Assembly (NCBI GenBank): GCA_003996215.1
Contig: QJPP01007525.1
Span: 310,001 to 374,000, forward strand
Origin: Jaltomata sinuosa
Taxonomy: Eukaryota > Streptophyta > Magnoliopsida > Solanales > Solanaceae
Length of the DNA: 64,000 nucleotides
Direction: 5' to 3'
Shown: positions 36,137 to 48,276 of the stretch, piece after piece
Numbering within the stretch: the first letter of the stretch is position 1
Layout: each line of letters starts with the position of its first letter
Program-made: the position numbers and the translations under genes
Notes under the pieces: model-generated
Database searches by the model: none
What the model was told of the DNA's origin: nothing
The model's input: only the letters and a program-made list of their open reading frames with translations

Positions 36137-36380
36137 TACTTTTTTCGTTCATTTTTACTTGTCCACTTTAGACTTTTCACACTCTTTAATGATTAATATG
36201 ACTATACCACAATATCCATATTAATTAATGATAATCTTAAATCTTGAAAAATAATTTGGAGAATAAATAAATAATGTTGAGGATAAAATAGAAAAGTAAT
36301 AATATTTTTTTTTCTATATATTAAAAAGGAGAAGTAAAAAAAGAATTTTTTATTTTTTTTGTAATAAGTGAATGAAGGTA
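36137..36380. mobile_element. Possible degenerate Stowaway-like MITE
   Basis: The left side tttcgttcatttttacttgtcc resembles the end of the outer MITE at 32445. The right side aataagtgaatgaaggta is roughly complementary. Ends are not sharp. Confidence 0.35.
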
Positions 36381-37204
36381 AATAAAAATAATGTTTTGTA
36401 CTTCAGGATGAAAAAGTAATTCAACATAGTTTGTCCGTACTCAAGTATTCTGATTTTCTGAATTCAGAATAGTACAGCTATATCATTGTCATTGTCGGCT
36501 GTGTTTAGATGAAAAACACACCGTTTACTCATTTAAATTATTTTGATTTAGTCACACAAATGATTAGAGGACAAAATAATTTTTTTTTCCTTTCTCATAA
36601 ATGGGAAAAAAATAATCCTCGAATAAACAATCTTTATAAAAAATAATAATAATCACAATCAATCATGGGAAATGTTTAGAGTCTTCTTTGTTTTCTTTAT
36701 CTCATTTGATTCTGTCTACAAAAAAATAAAAATGATAGGGGAGTTGGTGGAATAAGATGATTTTCAAGAGAAAATGAAGATACCATCCATGTTCCTAGAA
36801 AAAAAATACACTATTTTTATCTTTTTAAATTATTCATTTAAACATTAATGACGATATAGAAAAAGATTATGATCAGTTCACAAAAATGATTCACGGATCA
36901 GTGGTGAAAAAGAAGAAAATAGAAAAGACAATTTAATTATTTGAATTCCACCTGGCCAATATCCATATAAAATTACTATGTGATTAGAGTTTAGGGAATT
37001 TAATATTATGTCAATAATGAAAGACAAGGGAATGTATGATGACAGAAGGTTTTTTCTTACCATTAATTAATTTAGTTTACCCTAATTGCTAGCTTTAAAC
37101 AATCATTGAGATTTCTAGTCTGCAAACCCCTTTAAACTTATTCAAATATTTTAATAATTTTTTATGTCTTGGAATCTTTGCAATAAAACTAACTCAAAAT
37201 CAGT

Positions 37205-37440
37205 ACCCCTCTGCCTCAAATTATCTTTCGTGCTTTTCTTTTATATGTCTCTTAAAAAAGTATTAATTAGAAGAGATTTTTGATTATTTTATCCTCGTTT
37301 AATAATCTTTCTTCGATAAATATTTATTTTATTATGATATTTGTAGTCTTCAAAATAATTATTATTTAGAAAAAAATAGAAAAAAATTATTATATTTGTC
37401 TTGAACTTTTAAAATGAGAAATAATTTGGAATTAGTTTAT
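37205..37440. mobile_element. MITE family copy 1
   Basis: The block runs from ctgcctcaaattatctttcg through tcttttatatgtctcttaaaaaagtattaattag and taataatctttcttcgataaatattta to aaaatgagaaataattt. The same order recurs at 60866-61120, so this is a dispersed element. The inverted ends (caaattatct and aaataattt-ga) suggest a MITE. Confidence 0.55.
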
Positions 37441-37846
37441 TAATTTGGGGACACAACATCAAACTCAATGAATCTCTTATCTTAAACAAAGTCATCCAAA
37501 TTACAACTTGTCTCAAATTTTAATTTAGTTTCTACAAAGACTTTAAGAACAGTTATTGTGGAAATAATATTGTGGCCATGAAATAAATATCTGTCTTGGT
37601 GACCCACACAAGTGCTGTCAAACTCATTAATTTCTCAAAACGCCTTTGATAAGACAAATGCAAGTCAGAATATTGGAGCTCCATTTCCAAATTTCAAATG
37701 TAGCATAGGTAAAATTCAATTTCAAAGGAAAAAAAAGGAATGAGAAGAAAAATATCATATTACTGCCAAATTTATCTGATACACTTTCTTTTATAATTTA
37801 TATCTCGTAAAAATATCACATATTTATTGATGTACTAATAATATAT

Positions 37847-37925
37847 GGGGAATCTTAGTAGCTCACTTAGTTTGCTACTTGAACTTTCACCTTAGTTGTG
37901 AGAGCTCGATTCTTCACCTGTAATA
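37847..37925 (+). mobile_element. tRNA-derived SINE fragment, upstream of MYB
   Basis: An A-box-like tagtagctcacttag and a B-box-like gagagctcgattc lie about 35 bases apart, followed by ttcacctgtaata. The same head is found at 40425-40545. This is the tRNA-related head of a SINE. Confidence 0.55.
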
Positions 37926-38270
37926 AAAGTACTAAAAATATACTCATAGTCATATAAATATTCAAGATTTATTCAGACCAATTCAAAGTCTCATTTATTC
38001 TTGAATTTTGTATCAAATAAAATAGTGTCACATAACTTAAGACGGTGGGAGTATTAAAAGAAATTGAACAAATAAACCTCAAAAATGGAATCATCTGCTG
38101 AATACGACCTTCTTTATAAGGCTCCTCCGCCCTCCTATCCATTTGATTCCTACAAACTACAAAGTCCTTTCCCCTTTCATTTTCCATAGCTTCCACTCTC
38201 CTTCCTAACTATCATTTTCTCTCTCTAAACTTTCTTTTGCTTCCTAGGAAGTAAGTAGGGAGAAGAGAAC

Positions 38271-38282
38271 ATAAATATATAA
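38271..38282 (+). promoter_or_regulatory. Probable TATA box of the MYB gene
   Basis: The sequence cataaatatata lies about 75 bases upstream of the ATG, after a CT-rich tract. This is consistent with a core promoter and a short leader. Confidence 0.45.
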
Positions 38283-38352
38283 TCAACCAGCTTGATCACT
38301 AGGCATTCAAATAAAAAATTACTTCACATACTTTTCCAGCATTGCATATCAC

Positions 38353-39814
38353 ATGGGGAGGCATTCTTGTTGCTACAAACAGAAGTTAAGGAAAGGCCTT
38401 TGGTCTCCTGAAGAAGATGAGAAACTTATAAAGCATATTACTAAATTTGGTCACGGCTGTTGGAGCTCTGTCCCTAAACTAGCAGGTGCACTATCACTAT
38501 ACTAACCAAATTTCTTACTCCCTTTTCTTGAAAAAAAATAATCTTGTTAGTAATTCTTTTTTTCTTCAATGGTGGGCAGGTCTTCAGAGGTGTGGAAAAA
38601 GTTGTAGGCTGAGGTGGATTAACTACTTGAGGCCTGATTTGAAAAGAGGGACATTTTCACAGGATGAAGAGAATTTGATCATTGAACTTCATGCAGTTCT
38701 TGGGAACAAGTAATATATTTAACCTTCACCAGAACACTACAATTTGATTCATTATTAACCTTAATTTTTTCTTTTGTTTATTCGCAGGTGGTCTCAAATT
38801 GCAGCTAGATTGCCCGGAAGAACAGATAACGAGATTAAGAATCTGTGGAACTCTTCAATTAAGAAAAAGCTAAGGCAAAGAGGGATTGATCCAAATACCC
38901 ACAAGCCGCTTTCGGAAGTTGAGAACGAAGAGAAAGCGTCGGCAAACAGTAACAATAAGAACAATGACAAAGTTTCTGAAAGTTCAAATAATGAGTTCAA
39001 TTTTGTTGAGGGTCATGAGAATGGATATTCAATAGAAAAGCCAATTAAGCAGGCATCTTCAATGATAAATACTAATATGGAGCGTTATCCACTTATTCAC
39101 CATGAGGCCAATAATATTGCCCCACCAACTCATGAATTCTTCACCACCAATTGCAAGTCTCCTGATTTGTCCAGTTATCTCTCCTTTCACAATTATAGTC
39201 CCAACACCAATATTCTCTTCAATACCAAAAACACTTCTGCTAATGACAATAATATGGTATCTGATCATCAGTTCAATTGTAGCACCTTGCCAAATGCTAC
39301 CTTTTCTTCTATGACCAATTCGATTCTCAGTACTACATCCCCCTTGGCCGCGCGTACTTTTAATATCAACAAGTTTCAGAATTGGGAAGCGTGCACCATC
39401 AGTAGCAATGGAAGCAACACTAGTAACGGTACTAGTAATAGTATCGAATTACAAAGCAACTGTTCCTTCTTCGATAACAATGCTGCTGCTGCGTTCGCTT
39501 GGGGATCAGCGGGCGCAGCAGTAGCAGACGGTTCGGGGAAACCGGAGAGAGAAGAAATCAAATGGTCCGAATATTTGCAAACTCCATTTTCACTAGGTGT
39601 TAATAATAACACAATCCAGAATCATCATCATCATCATCAAATTCCACCTCATCAAGACTTGTACGATGGTGAAACAAAATCGGAGACGCAATTCATGACA
39701 CAAGGTAATTCATGGCTTCAGAATCAAACGCCGCAGACTTCTCTACAAACTGCAGACTTATACAGTAACAACAATTTCCAAAGGCTCCCTGCTGTCTTCG
39801 GACAATTTTCTTAG
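38353..39814 (+). CDS. MYB61-like: R2R3-MYB transcription factor, MYB61/MYB50 clade
   Basis: Exons 38353-38485, 38580-38709 and 38788-39814 have GT-AG introns at the two positions typical of R2R3-MYBs and give 429 aa. R2 (about 14-61: GLWSPEEDEKL...CGKSCRLRW) and R3 (about 67-112: GTFSQDEENLI...NEIKNLWNS) are complete. The start MGRHSCCYKQKLRKG, the post-MYB stretch LRQRGIDPNTHKPLSEVE, the distal EEIKWSEYLQTPF box and the terminal AVFGQFS identify subgroup 13 (MYB61/MYB50/MYB55/MYB86). Members are nuclear activators linked to secondary walls, mucilage, stomatal aperture and sugar-responsive carbon allocation. The C-terminal region has Asn-rich, Ala-rich and a six-His stretch. Which Arabidopsis gene is the exact orthologue cannot be decided here. 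Confidence 0.92.
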
Positions 39815-40424
39815 CCGATTTTCAATGGCTAATTATCTCACTTATTATGGACGGTTACTTAATTCCCTACAGGTGTGTGCTATAGAGTTTTAATTTTTTT
39901 TTTCTTCTTATTAATCTGTAAATAGGTCTTACACATATTTCCTTCCTTTGTCTCATCAACACTTGATAAAAATATTGTAAAGTTTGTTGATCATCCTCCT
40001 TTTGTGGATGGTATATGATAGTATATTGTACTCTTTTTTTCTTTTGTGGTTTGTAGATCTTTTTATTTAGAGGTTGTAATTTTGTTTGTTGATTAATCAA
40101 AAAGTTTTATGACTTTTTTCTAGTTTTTACCGTTGTAACCACTTATGTATTCCTATTCAAACCAAAAAGAATCCTTTGCAGAAAGCGACTATCTGCTGAG
40201 ATATATAGCCTAAATGGGTGTCTATCCTTGTCTCCTACAGATGGTGATTGTTTTTACTTTTTGACAGTCTTGTAAGTCAATTTCACTCTCTTTAACTAAT
40301 ATGTGATGAAGACAACTTATTATAGCTGTCTCTATGTTGTTCATATACCATAAAAAAAGAATTTAAATATCTTGGATAATGAGGTGAAACTTATTACTAC
40401 ATGCAAAAATAATACTTTCTCCCG

Positions 40425-40545
40425 GAATTTTAGTAGCTCAGTTGGCTTTCAATTTGTTGGTGAGAGTTTGATTCCCCACCTTTGTAATCCTCTCTTCCTA
40501 TTTCCCCTTCCCGGCCTACTCCTTGTGTAATTAAAAAAAAAATAA
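40425..40545 (+). mobile_element. tRNA-derived SINE with A-rich tail, downstream of MYB
   Basis: A-box-like tagtagctcagttgg and B-box-like gagagtttgattcc are followed by cccacctttgtaatcc and a body ending in taattaaaaaaaaaataac. The head matches the SINE at 37847. Target duplications were not resolved. Confidence 0.6.
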
Positions 40546-41233
40546 CAACTCTCTCACCACTTCATTTTATATGACACTCTTTTACATGTTTTAAAAGGAT
40601 CGACATATTTTATATGTGAAAAAAAAAATTAAGTTGAGTTTCTCATTTTATCCTAATTAACTAACCGTTATAGCCATAAAAATGTCATGGTGCGCTTAAT
40701 ACAACAATTGTTCTAAGAGTACAATTGACATGTAACAAAAGTCGATGTTTTCTAAATTTTCGTGTTCAATCAGACATCGTCATTATAAAAATATAGGGGT
40801 ACTTTCCACTAAAAGGAGAAAGGGGAAAGGGTGAAATACCTCACAAGTTTAATAGACAAGCTATTTAGTCAAAGAAAAAGGATTAAAGTGGTGTACTGGG
40901 ACATAATTTCAATGTGCTATTATATCCTTAAGGTTCAAGCACTATTGAGAATCACAAAGAGAATCAAGAAAATTTCCAACTCAAATCTTTGGGAGGTGAA
41001 GGATATCCATCTAATTGCTTAATGACTTGGAAAGCCACAAATAAGATGCAATTTGAAGAAAATGGACACTAATAATACATCCTCTATGGGAACTTAACTT
41101 TATCTATTTCTGGGAATAGGAGAAAGAAATTATAGGGTCCCCCCACCCCTTTGATAGAAACAGATATATGAAAACTGAGTTTTTAGCTAAAACTATCCAG
41201 TAAAACATTTTTTGTCCAATTAATAGAACGGAC

Positions 41234-41595
41234 TTAAAAACTAAAGGTGACTATTGAAAACACGGCAAAATCTCCGGCAAAAATCGGCCAGAAAAAGTTT
41301 GACCGATGTTTTGACCAAAAAAATAACCAAGCTCGATAGGGTTCATAAAGTATTTTTTACTTTAAATAAAACTGACTGGGACCAGCCAATTATACTAAAA
41401 ATGTTTTTGCAAGAGTATTTAAACGATTGAGCTCGGTCAATTTTTTTATTTTTTCCGGCTTTTGACGCAAAAAACGACCGAACTCGATCGGTTTTATGAA
41501 AAATAAATAAGTAAATTTATGGTCAAACCAATCGAGTGGACGGATTTTTCAATCGACTTTTACCGTGTTTTTTATAGTTACCGTTAGCTTTTAAA
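41234..41595. mobile_element. Long-TIR non-autonomous DNA element
   Basis: The left end TTAAAAACTAAAGGTGACTA continues into ttgaaaacacggcaaaa. The right end read inward is TTTAAAAGCTAACGGTAACTA, then taaaaaacacggtaaaa. The inverted ends therefore match over about 38 bases. Internal sequence has several gctcgat/atcgag-type motifs. There is no coding frame and the target duplication was not identified, so superfamily is open (Mutator-like possible). Confidence 0.65.
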
Positions 41596-42112
41596 TTCTT
41601 GTGTTAGTTGGACCAAAGATATTTCACTTTAGCAAATTTAAGGGACTAAATTTGTTCAAAATTATATTTGAAGGACCAAATAAACCTACTCCTATAGATA
41701 AGGGACAATTTTGGCTAAAATATTCATCAACACTCAAAGTGATAAATAGAGTAAAGAGAAAAAAAATCATATCTTTCTTACAACATAAGAGATATTCTAG
41801 AGTGGAAAACAGTATAAGAGAGGAAAAAACCTCCTTATTAAGTGAAATTTTGTAAAGAGACAGCATTTGCTTCTTCTGAAAAAAGATAGCTATATACCTT
41901 TGGTTCTCTCCAAAAAAAAATTCCCATTAAAAGTCCCTATTTTCACTTATAGCAAATGGGCCTAGTTTGCATGTGAGGAATAGCTAGCTAGCTAGCAAGC
42001 TATATCAGTCTTTCATATTCAACATTCACTATCACCATAAAACTCCATGAATTAAAGTCTTCTCATTACATGTACTAATCAACAAAGGGACCCTCCATCA
42101 ACTTTTTAATTA

Positions 42113-42523
42113 CTCTCTCCCCGTCTTAATTCAAGTGTCTTAGTTTGTTGAATCTTGTGATTGTAAATTAAAGATGTTCGTATATAGTCTTTTAAATCTC
42201 ATGATCTTAAACTTCTTAAGTTATAAGATGTTTTAATTGAAAATTTTGATAAATATAGAAAGAGACACTTTTTTCGGACAAATAAAAAAAGAAAGTAAGA
42301 TACTTCTTTTTGTATGATCGTGGTGTCCGGGTCATCCCCCAGCAACACGTATTAGGTAACTTTGTCTACCAAGGCTAGAACAGATAGGAAGAATCACCTA
42401 CTGTTTTTTAACTCTGCTGAGAATTGAACTTTGATTCTTTAAATCACCTTATTGACCACTAGACCACAAACTTGAATACAAAGAAAAAAAGTAAGATACT
42501 TAAATTGAGAAGGATCAATGAAG
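42113..42523. mobile_element. Stowaway-like MITE interrupted by a SINE
   Basis: TA flanks both ends. The left end CTCTCTCCCCGTCTTAATTC pairs with the right end read inward (CTTCATTGATCCTTCTCAAT), followed by aagtgtcttag/aagtatcttac. Without the SINE at 42306-42480 it would be about 235 bp. Confidence 0.65.
42306..42480 (-). mobile_element. SolS-type SINE nested in a MITE
   Basis: Read on the minus strand it starts tgtggtctagtggtcaa (A box), has aaagttcaattctcagc (B box) and continues ggtgattcttcctatctg, tagccttggtagacaaagtt and atgacccggacaccac, a recognisable Solanaceae SINE. It is bordered on both sides by agtaagatactt (42294-42305 and 42490-42501), a target duplication of 12 bases or more. 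Confidence 0.8.
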
Positions 42524-43068
42524 TATCTTTTTTCCCATGTTTTACATAATAATATTCAAATGTACTATCTAGTCATCTAATATCTGTACGTAAGAGACTG
42601 ACAAGTTATCTTTATGTATAGAAACAAATACCCAATAATTTGCAGATGAAAAAATAATAATTTTCAATCATGAATAGCTCAAGGATATTAAAAGAATCAA
42701 AAAAAGAGGCCCATCCAGATATATATATGAATCAACCACATGAACATGTATGGTAGGCCCTTTAACCAGAGTCTCCTTCCCACGTGCACCCGACGAAGAA
42801 TTATACATACTCTCCATATTAATTGAATATTTTTTCCTTCTAGCTGGCCCTTTTTTTGGTTACGAAAAATTAATTACGTATAAATTAGAAAGTATTGTCT
42901 AAGGTGTAGTATATTTATAATTGAGGGCTCACTTTGAATGCATGTGAACCTAATTATTGAGTTTCTTTTCTTGGACCTACATTCTTTCATCTACACAGAA
43001 CAGAACAAAAATTAAGGAATTGACATCTTATAATAATTTATCAGCCTAAACAGGATCGGTATGATACA

Positions 43069-43180
43069 GAGGCGGATTCAAGATTTTGCTTGTCACCAAA
43101 CTCGTTGGGTTCACAATATACTATATCTACGTGTATTTAATAGATTCTCAATACATATATAAAGTATGAATCAAAATTAT
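43069..43180 (+). mobile_element. hAT-like element left-end fragment
   Basis: cagaggcggattcaagatttt resembles the CAGNGGCGGA left end of the hAT-like elements at 23308 and 47892, followed by ttgggttcacaatatac. No right end was found and a Stowaway MITE follows at once. Confidence 0.4.
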
Positions 43181-43182
43181 TA

Positions 43183-43421
43183 CTCCCTCCGTCTCATTTT
43201 ATATGAGTTACTTTGACTTGGCACGGACTTTAAGAAAGAAAGGAAGACTTTTCAAACTTATGGTCTAAAATGAGTCTTAAATGTTTGTGTGGTTGTAAGT
43301 CATTTCATTAAGGGTAAAATGAGTATTTTAAAGTTAAATTGTTACTAAGTGTAGAAATGTGTCATTCTTTTTGGGACTGACTAAAAAGAAAAGTGAGTCA
43401 TATAAAGTGGGACAGAGGGAG
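43183..43421. mobile_element. Stowaway MITE, apparently intact
   Basis: 239 bp bordered by TA. The left end CTCCCTCCGTCTCATTTTAT and right end ATAAAGTGGGACAGAGGGAG are inverted over about 30 bases (further atgagttactttgac / gtgagtcatat). No insertions or large deletions are visible, suggesting a fairly young copy. Confidence 0.88.
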
Positions 43422-44268
43422 TAAATTTTGTGTGCATCAGCTCCTGGTGTGACGATTGCCAGAAGCAGTTAATATTGCATAAGTTTGATTTTTTTTTTCA
43501 AGAACTTAAAAGAAAAAGTGAAAAAGGGGAGACATGAAAAGAGAAAGGAATAGGAACCATGTGTTGACTATTAAGAAGAAAATTGGAAAACAATGATGAA
43601 GTTGATAATTGGGGACTGTGACAAGGATAATAAAGGTGATAAAAGAATGTTCAATGTAGTACTTTAGTACGTAATATTTTGAGACTGAAATTTTATTGGA
43701 AAGGAACATGCTATAGCTATTTTTTTTATAATATGAATATGAACCTGTAGTGTATCAAAAAAAAAAAAAAGAATGAACCTGTATAAATAAACTACTTGTT
43801 GGGTGTTGAGGGGCAATTGTTTTAGAAGTGAAAAATTCTAATTCCTTTTTATTAGTATTTGTTTGGTTAAGTGGTAACAAAATTCTTAGTTCAACCATCA
43901 ATGATCAATGGCTACAGTTTGTTGTAAATAGGGGGGAAAAAGTCTTAGTTCAATGTCTTAGTGGAAAATAGAGGGACAAAGTGTGTAAAGTAAAAGAGTA
44001 GAAAATTGTTCCCACTAACTTTCACAACTGTCATTTTCTTTTTCTTTTTCATTGTTCTTTTAAGTTTAACTTTTATCACATACATTATAAAATAACTTTT
44101 ACAATCTCATCAGATCATATAAAAGATCACTGCACATAATAAGTAGAATAAGTTTCACAGAAATTATGATAGGAAATAGTACGATAATTGAAACAACAAG
44201 TAATACTAAATACGAAAATAAGATAGTAAAATGGTAATAATAAAAATGCTCATATGAGAATTTGATAA

Positions 44269-44560
44269 CGCTAGACTACCTACTAACTTTTTATCCTAAT
44301 TATCCTCAACCTCCAAATCTTCCTACTTAGAGCCATGCTCTCTCTAAGATACAGGTGAGTCACATCCTGTCTAATTACCTCTCCTTAAGACTTCTTCGAC
44401 TTGCCTTTACCTCTTCTTATACCCACTATAGACAACCACACACACCTCCTCACTAGGGAACTGTGCAACTTCTTTTTACACGTCCGGATCATCTTATAAT
44501 TAGTCTCTATTCACTCAACTTGTTAATCACGAAGACCATTCCTACCTTGTCCGAAATAGC
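44269..44560 (-). mobile_element. RTE-type LINE 3' end fragment
   Basis: On the minus strand the sequence runs gacaaggtaggaatggtctt, ggacgtgtaaaaagaag, gtgaggaggtgtg, tataagaagaggtaaaggcaag, ggagaggtaattagacagga, taggaagatttggagg, gttagtaggtag. This order corresponds to the end of the reverse transcriptase ORF (RRCERL...GRGRPKKYW...EVIRxD) of RTE LINEs common in Solanaceae. Stops and substitutions make it dead. Confidence 0.7.
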
Positions 44561-45035
44561 TTTGATTTATGTTACATGCATATTAGTTAAATCCGTCCTT
44601 TTTTCTCCATTTAATTAACCAAACTGACTATCACAAGTGCAGACAATATTCTTCCCCATTAATTAACGTTGTACGTAAATAAGTTAAAACCATTTATTTA
44701 TTTGTATTTTTAACCAAACTGATTGTCACAAGTGCAGACATTCCATTCTTAATTTCCATTAGCATCCGTGAAAATAGAAATAAAGAAGCCATATGAGGAG
44801 AAAGCGGTGGGCATATATTTCAGTACACTATACTTATAATATGGATATTCATAGGTTGACTAGATATATCATCTGTCGGCAATGATTTGCTTTTTTCTTT
44901 TCTCTCATATGTGAAATGGACACTTTTTCTCTAATTCAATAAAGAGGAGAAAGGTGAAACACACCAGTGAACAAGTGCTAGACCCCAACCCCCTATTTTT
45001 TTTTGTTGTTGTAAGAACTCAAAACAAAATTCATT

Positions 45036-45262
45036 TAGTTTATGGAAAAGGGGGAAATATATATACCCCTAAGTTCTGTGATTAAGATCTGATATATCCC
45101 TCGTTGAAAAAGTGGCGTATATATATCCTTATCGTCTAACAAATGATGCATATTTAGCCTCGTTATATAACAAATGATGCATAGATTTTTAAACGAGAAA
45201 TATATCCATTCTAAATCGCAAAATTGAGGAATATATTTGCCTCTTTTTCCCTTTAGTTTAGA
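45036..45262. mobile_element. Small TIR repeat (MITE-like)
   Basis: The left part agtttatggaaaagggggaa then atatatatacccct is mirrored by the right part, which read inward is taaactaaagggaaaaagag then gcaaatatattcctc. Two similar internal copies of aacaaatgatgcata lie at 45140 and 45168. No coding frame. Confidence 0.55.
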
Positions 45263-45643
45263 CTAACAGAGTTTGCTAATTGAAAATCCAAAAAAAAATA
45301 AAAATTGCTAACGAGCTAGCTAATGCCGGATGAAAACAACCTATTTGAAGTTTCAAGAAATTCTAAGTTTAATGTTGAGAGAATTCAAAAGTTATTGAAA
45401 CGATATTAAAGGAAGTGATATGAGAATTCATAAGTTGCAATATACTTCTTATTGAAATTAGCGATATCAAATGAGCTAATTAAATTGAACTTGAATGAAT
45501 TAATACAATAGCGAATCATTAATTCAGTTTTATCATAAGGGCCAAACAATAATCAAATTGGATTAACAGAAGTCTCTAATTATCCCTACAAAGTATACAC
45601 GTGTTGAGAGATTATATTGTTGCTGTACTTTTATCAACATTAT

Positions 45644-45664
45644 TATATATATATATATATATAT
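45644..45664. repeat. (TA)n microsatellite
   Basis: A run of about ten TA dinucleotides. Confidence 0.9.
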
Positions 45665-47891
45665 GCCAAGAATCATATTGAGTAGTGTGTTCCTACTAGC
45701 TTCGTCATAGACCCAATGACACCATTGTTTGTCTTTTGTATTAGTGAACCTGTTAGTACTAACTTGGATCCAAGCTAAGTTGTCCTAGGGACATAATAGG
45801 ACCCTTTCGGATCACCCTCAGAAGCTGCCAAACATTCATAAAACGATACTCGACTAAGACAAATTTTATTTGTACCTCACATAATTAAATGACGTAACTT
45901 GTGCGAAATATCTTTTTATTTCGTGGATTCAACTCTTATATTCTGAATTCACTAATTTATTGAATAAAAAAAATATCACACAACTTGTCACGTATGAAAT
46001 AGAGAATAATTTTTTCCCTCACACGACTCATAAATTGAATCGGACTCAGGCACGGGTGGAGGGTGAAGAGAAGATAATCAATATCAAATATTATTTATGA
46101 AACTTTTTTATTTTTACTTTTTGACCAATCAAACGTGTAAAATTTTGAAAATATTTTTGTCCATTAAAGTAAATTAACAAAAATCAAACGCCACCTTTTG
46201 CTTGAAAGAGACAAACATGCGTTGGTAAAAAATGAAAATTACTACATTTGTCGGCTAAGGAAATTAAATAAACAGACAGCTGGATAATTTCTTGGCTTAG
46301 GAAGTTACACGTCAACAGTGGGGTTTCAACTTTTTTGGTTGAAAGTGTCAATTTGTTCTACAGTAGTATTTTCTTGCTTTACTTAACAAGATACACATAT
46401 TTTCTTTTCTTAAAGCAAATAACTTTTCTTGTTTGTAAAAATCCAAGTAGTTTCTAGATACATTTCTTTTTTACGTTTTGAGAATATCTTTATTTAGTAA
46501 TCATAATAATCAGAAAGGAAATAAATCAGACAACGAAAACACAACATTTGCTGCTTTTAATAAGTAGTAGTACTAATTAATGATGATTGCAAAACGAAGA
46601 GTCAATGAAAACGTTTTAACTCTTTATCTCCAAAATGAAAATATAGAAGTTACTAAACTATTCTAAAGGTATTAATTAAAGCTATAATTGTGTCGGAAAA
46701 GGAAAAAAAAAATAGACTAATGTTTGAACTAATGAAATTATCAGTGCTACTCGTAACAAATTACTTGTCATTTATTTCAGATTATCTGTTAATGACTATA
46801 GTACTTATATAAAGTTACTCGCAATTTTATTGTAAATGAATATGAATATATTTTTGTATATATATCATTCGTGTGTAAAACATAATATAATGCTTAAACG
46901 ATAATTTTCACTCATTAGATTTATTTAAGAAAGTGTAGGAAATTTACAAAATGCTGACTTTGACGTTTGTCCTTAGGGTCCTACTTTAGCTAGAGACGTC
47001 ACCAGAAAAATAGGCTGTGGTTCAAAGTTGAAACTATTATTTGGCAAAAAGTACTAGTGTAAACAGTAGTCCAATTATGAAGGATTCTGTAAGCTGTTGC
47101 TATATTTTGTTGTCTATTTACAGAAGAAATGTACCTGTCCCCTCTTTGAGTTTTTGATTCTCTTCTTATTTATATCCTCTCAAATAAGTAGTTACCCAAG
47201 TTTGGATTGAAGTTTCAAAATGTATTTGATTGTAGTTTTCTAACAATCAAGTTTGGCACAAGATAATTTTTTTAATACTAAACTAGATAATATACTATCC
47301 TAAAATTATAATACGATATTTTAATAAAAATTGTTAATAACACAGTTACTAACTATTACAATTCATCAAATTACAATTAGTTACGTAGATCCATTGGTGT
47401 AAGAAAAATAACAATGACAGGAGATAAGAAACCTCATAAATTGGCATGGATTTACAAATCTGAAGAAAATTTACATATTACAAGTAAATATTATTTAATG
47501 TATGAGATGAGAGACCTCATATATTGACAGGGGTTTGCAAATTGGAAGAATTTTTTTAAATAAAAATCAAGCAAAATAAATCTGAAGTAAATTCATACTA
47601 ATCAAGCAAAACAAATCTAAAGTAATATAGATGGGGCTTTTATAAAAATATAAAAGTTTCGTAAAAGTTTTAAAATTTAAAAAAGACTAATGGTTATATT
47701 GTTGGACCAAAAATAAGTTTGAAACTGATTTTAGGGTTTGAAAACTAGTCTCCCAAAAATTAGATAATTTCTATGGCCAAACAAATATTTGACAAGAGAA
47801 ATTCCAGAAAATGCTTTCAAAATCTATGGTCAAACGATTCCTTATAATATAATGGGAATGAATCATATATATTATGTTATTGTGCTTCGAA

Positions 47892-48276
47892 CAGTGGCGG
47901 AGCCAGAAATTTGACTAAGGGTGTTCAAATTTATAAAGTAATTTTTTTTTTCAATGAGTGAATGCAACGAAAAATTCAAATGGAACTACATATAAAAAGG
48001 TCCATAAAGGCAGCGGAATTGAACCCGCAAATTTGTGGTTAACCCATGTTTTTGATATAAAAAGGTACACAAAATGCTTTAGAGTGGAATCGAACTCGCG
48101 ACGGGAGACTTAAAATGCACACTCTTCTCCACGGAGCTACAATGCACGCTCGGTACAAGGGTGTTCAAATTGTTAAATATACTCATAAACAGAATATTTT
48201 ACCTACGTGTTCGATATAATTTTTCGGCGAAGGGTGTTCGGCTGACCACCCTTGCTATAGGGTAGCTCCGCCCCTG
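47892..48276. mobile_element. hAT-type MITE with perfect 8-bp target duplication
   Basis: It starts CAGTGGCGGAGCCAG and ends GGTAGCTCCGCCCCTG, inverted ends of hAT type. GCTTCGAA lies directly on both sides (47884-47891 and 48277-48284), a perfect 8-bp duplication. Length 385 bp, no coding frame. gggtgttcaaatt occurs near the left end and twice towards the right. Interior minus-strand motifs resemble tRNA promoters (next entry). Confidence 0.92.
48013..48147 (-). other. tRNA-like A/B-box sequences inside the hAT MITE
   Basis: On the minus strand, 48147-48129 reads gtgcattgtagctccgtgg (A-box like) and 48097-48086 reads gagttcgattcc (B-box like), a tRNA-like spacing. A second B-box-like ggttcaattcc lies further on, within 48028-48013. 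The T-arm and acceptor do not pair well, so these are tRNA-derived or mimicking sequences, not functional tRNA genes. Confidence 0.5.

Larger units (their letters stand above)
33733..38352. other. Intergenic region upstream of the MYB gene
   Basis: No supported gene. Contents recognised: a CA/CT microsatellite at 34240-34270, a possible MITE at 36137-36380, a MITE at 37205-37440 and a SINE at 37847-37925. The last 300 bases are the MYB promoter and leader. Confidence 0.6.

Noticed and set aside
48075..48147. Functional tRNA gene inside the hAT MITE
   Set aside because: A and B box motifs are present but acceptor and T stems do not pair, and no clear anticodon arm can be drawn.
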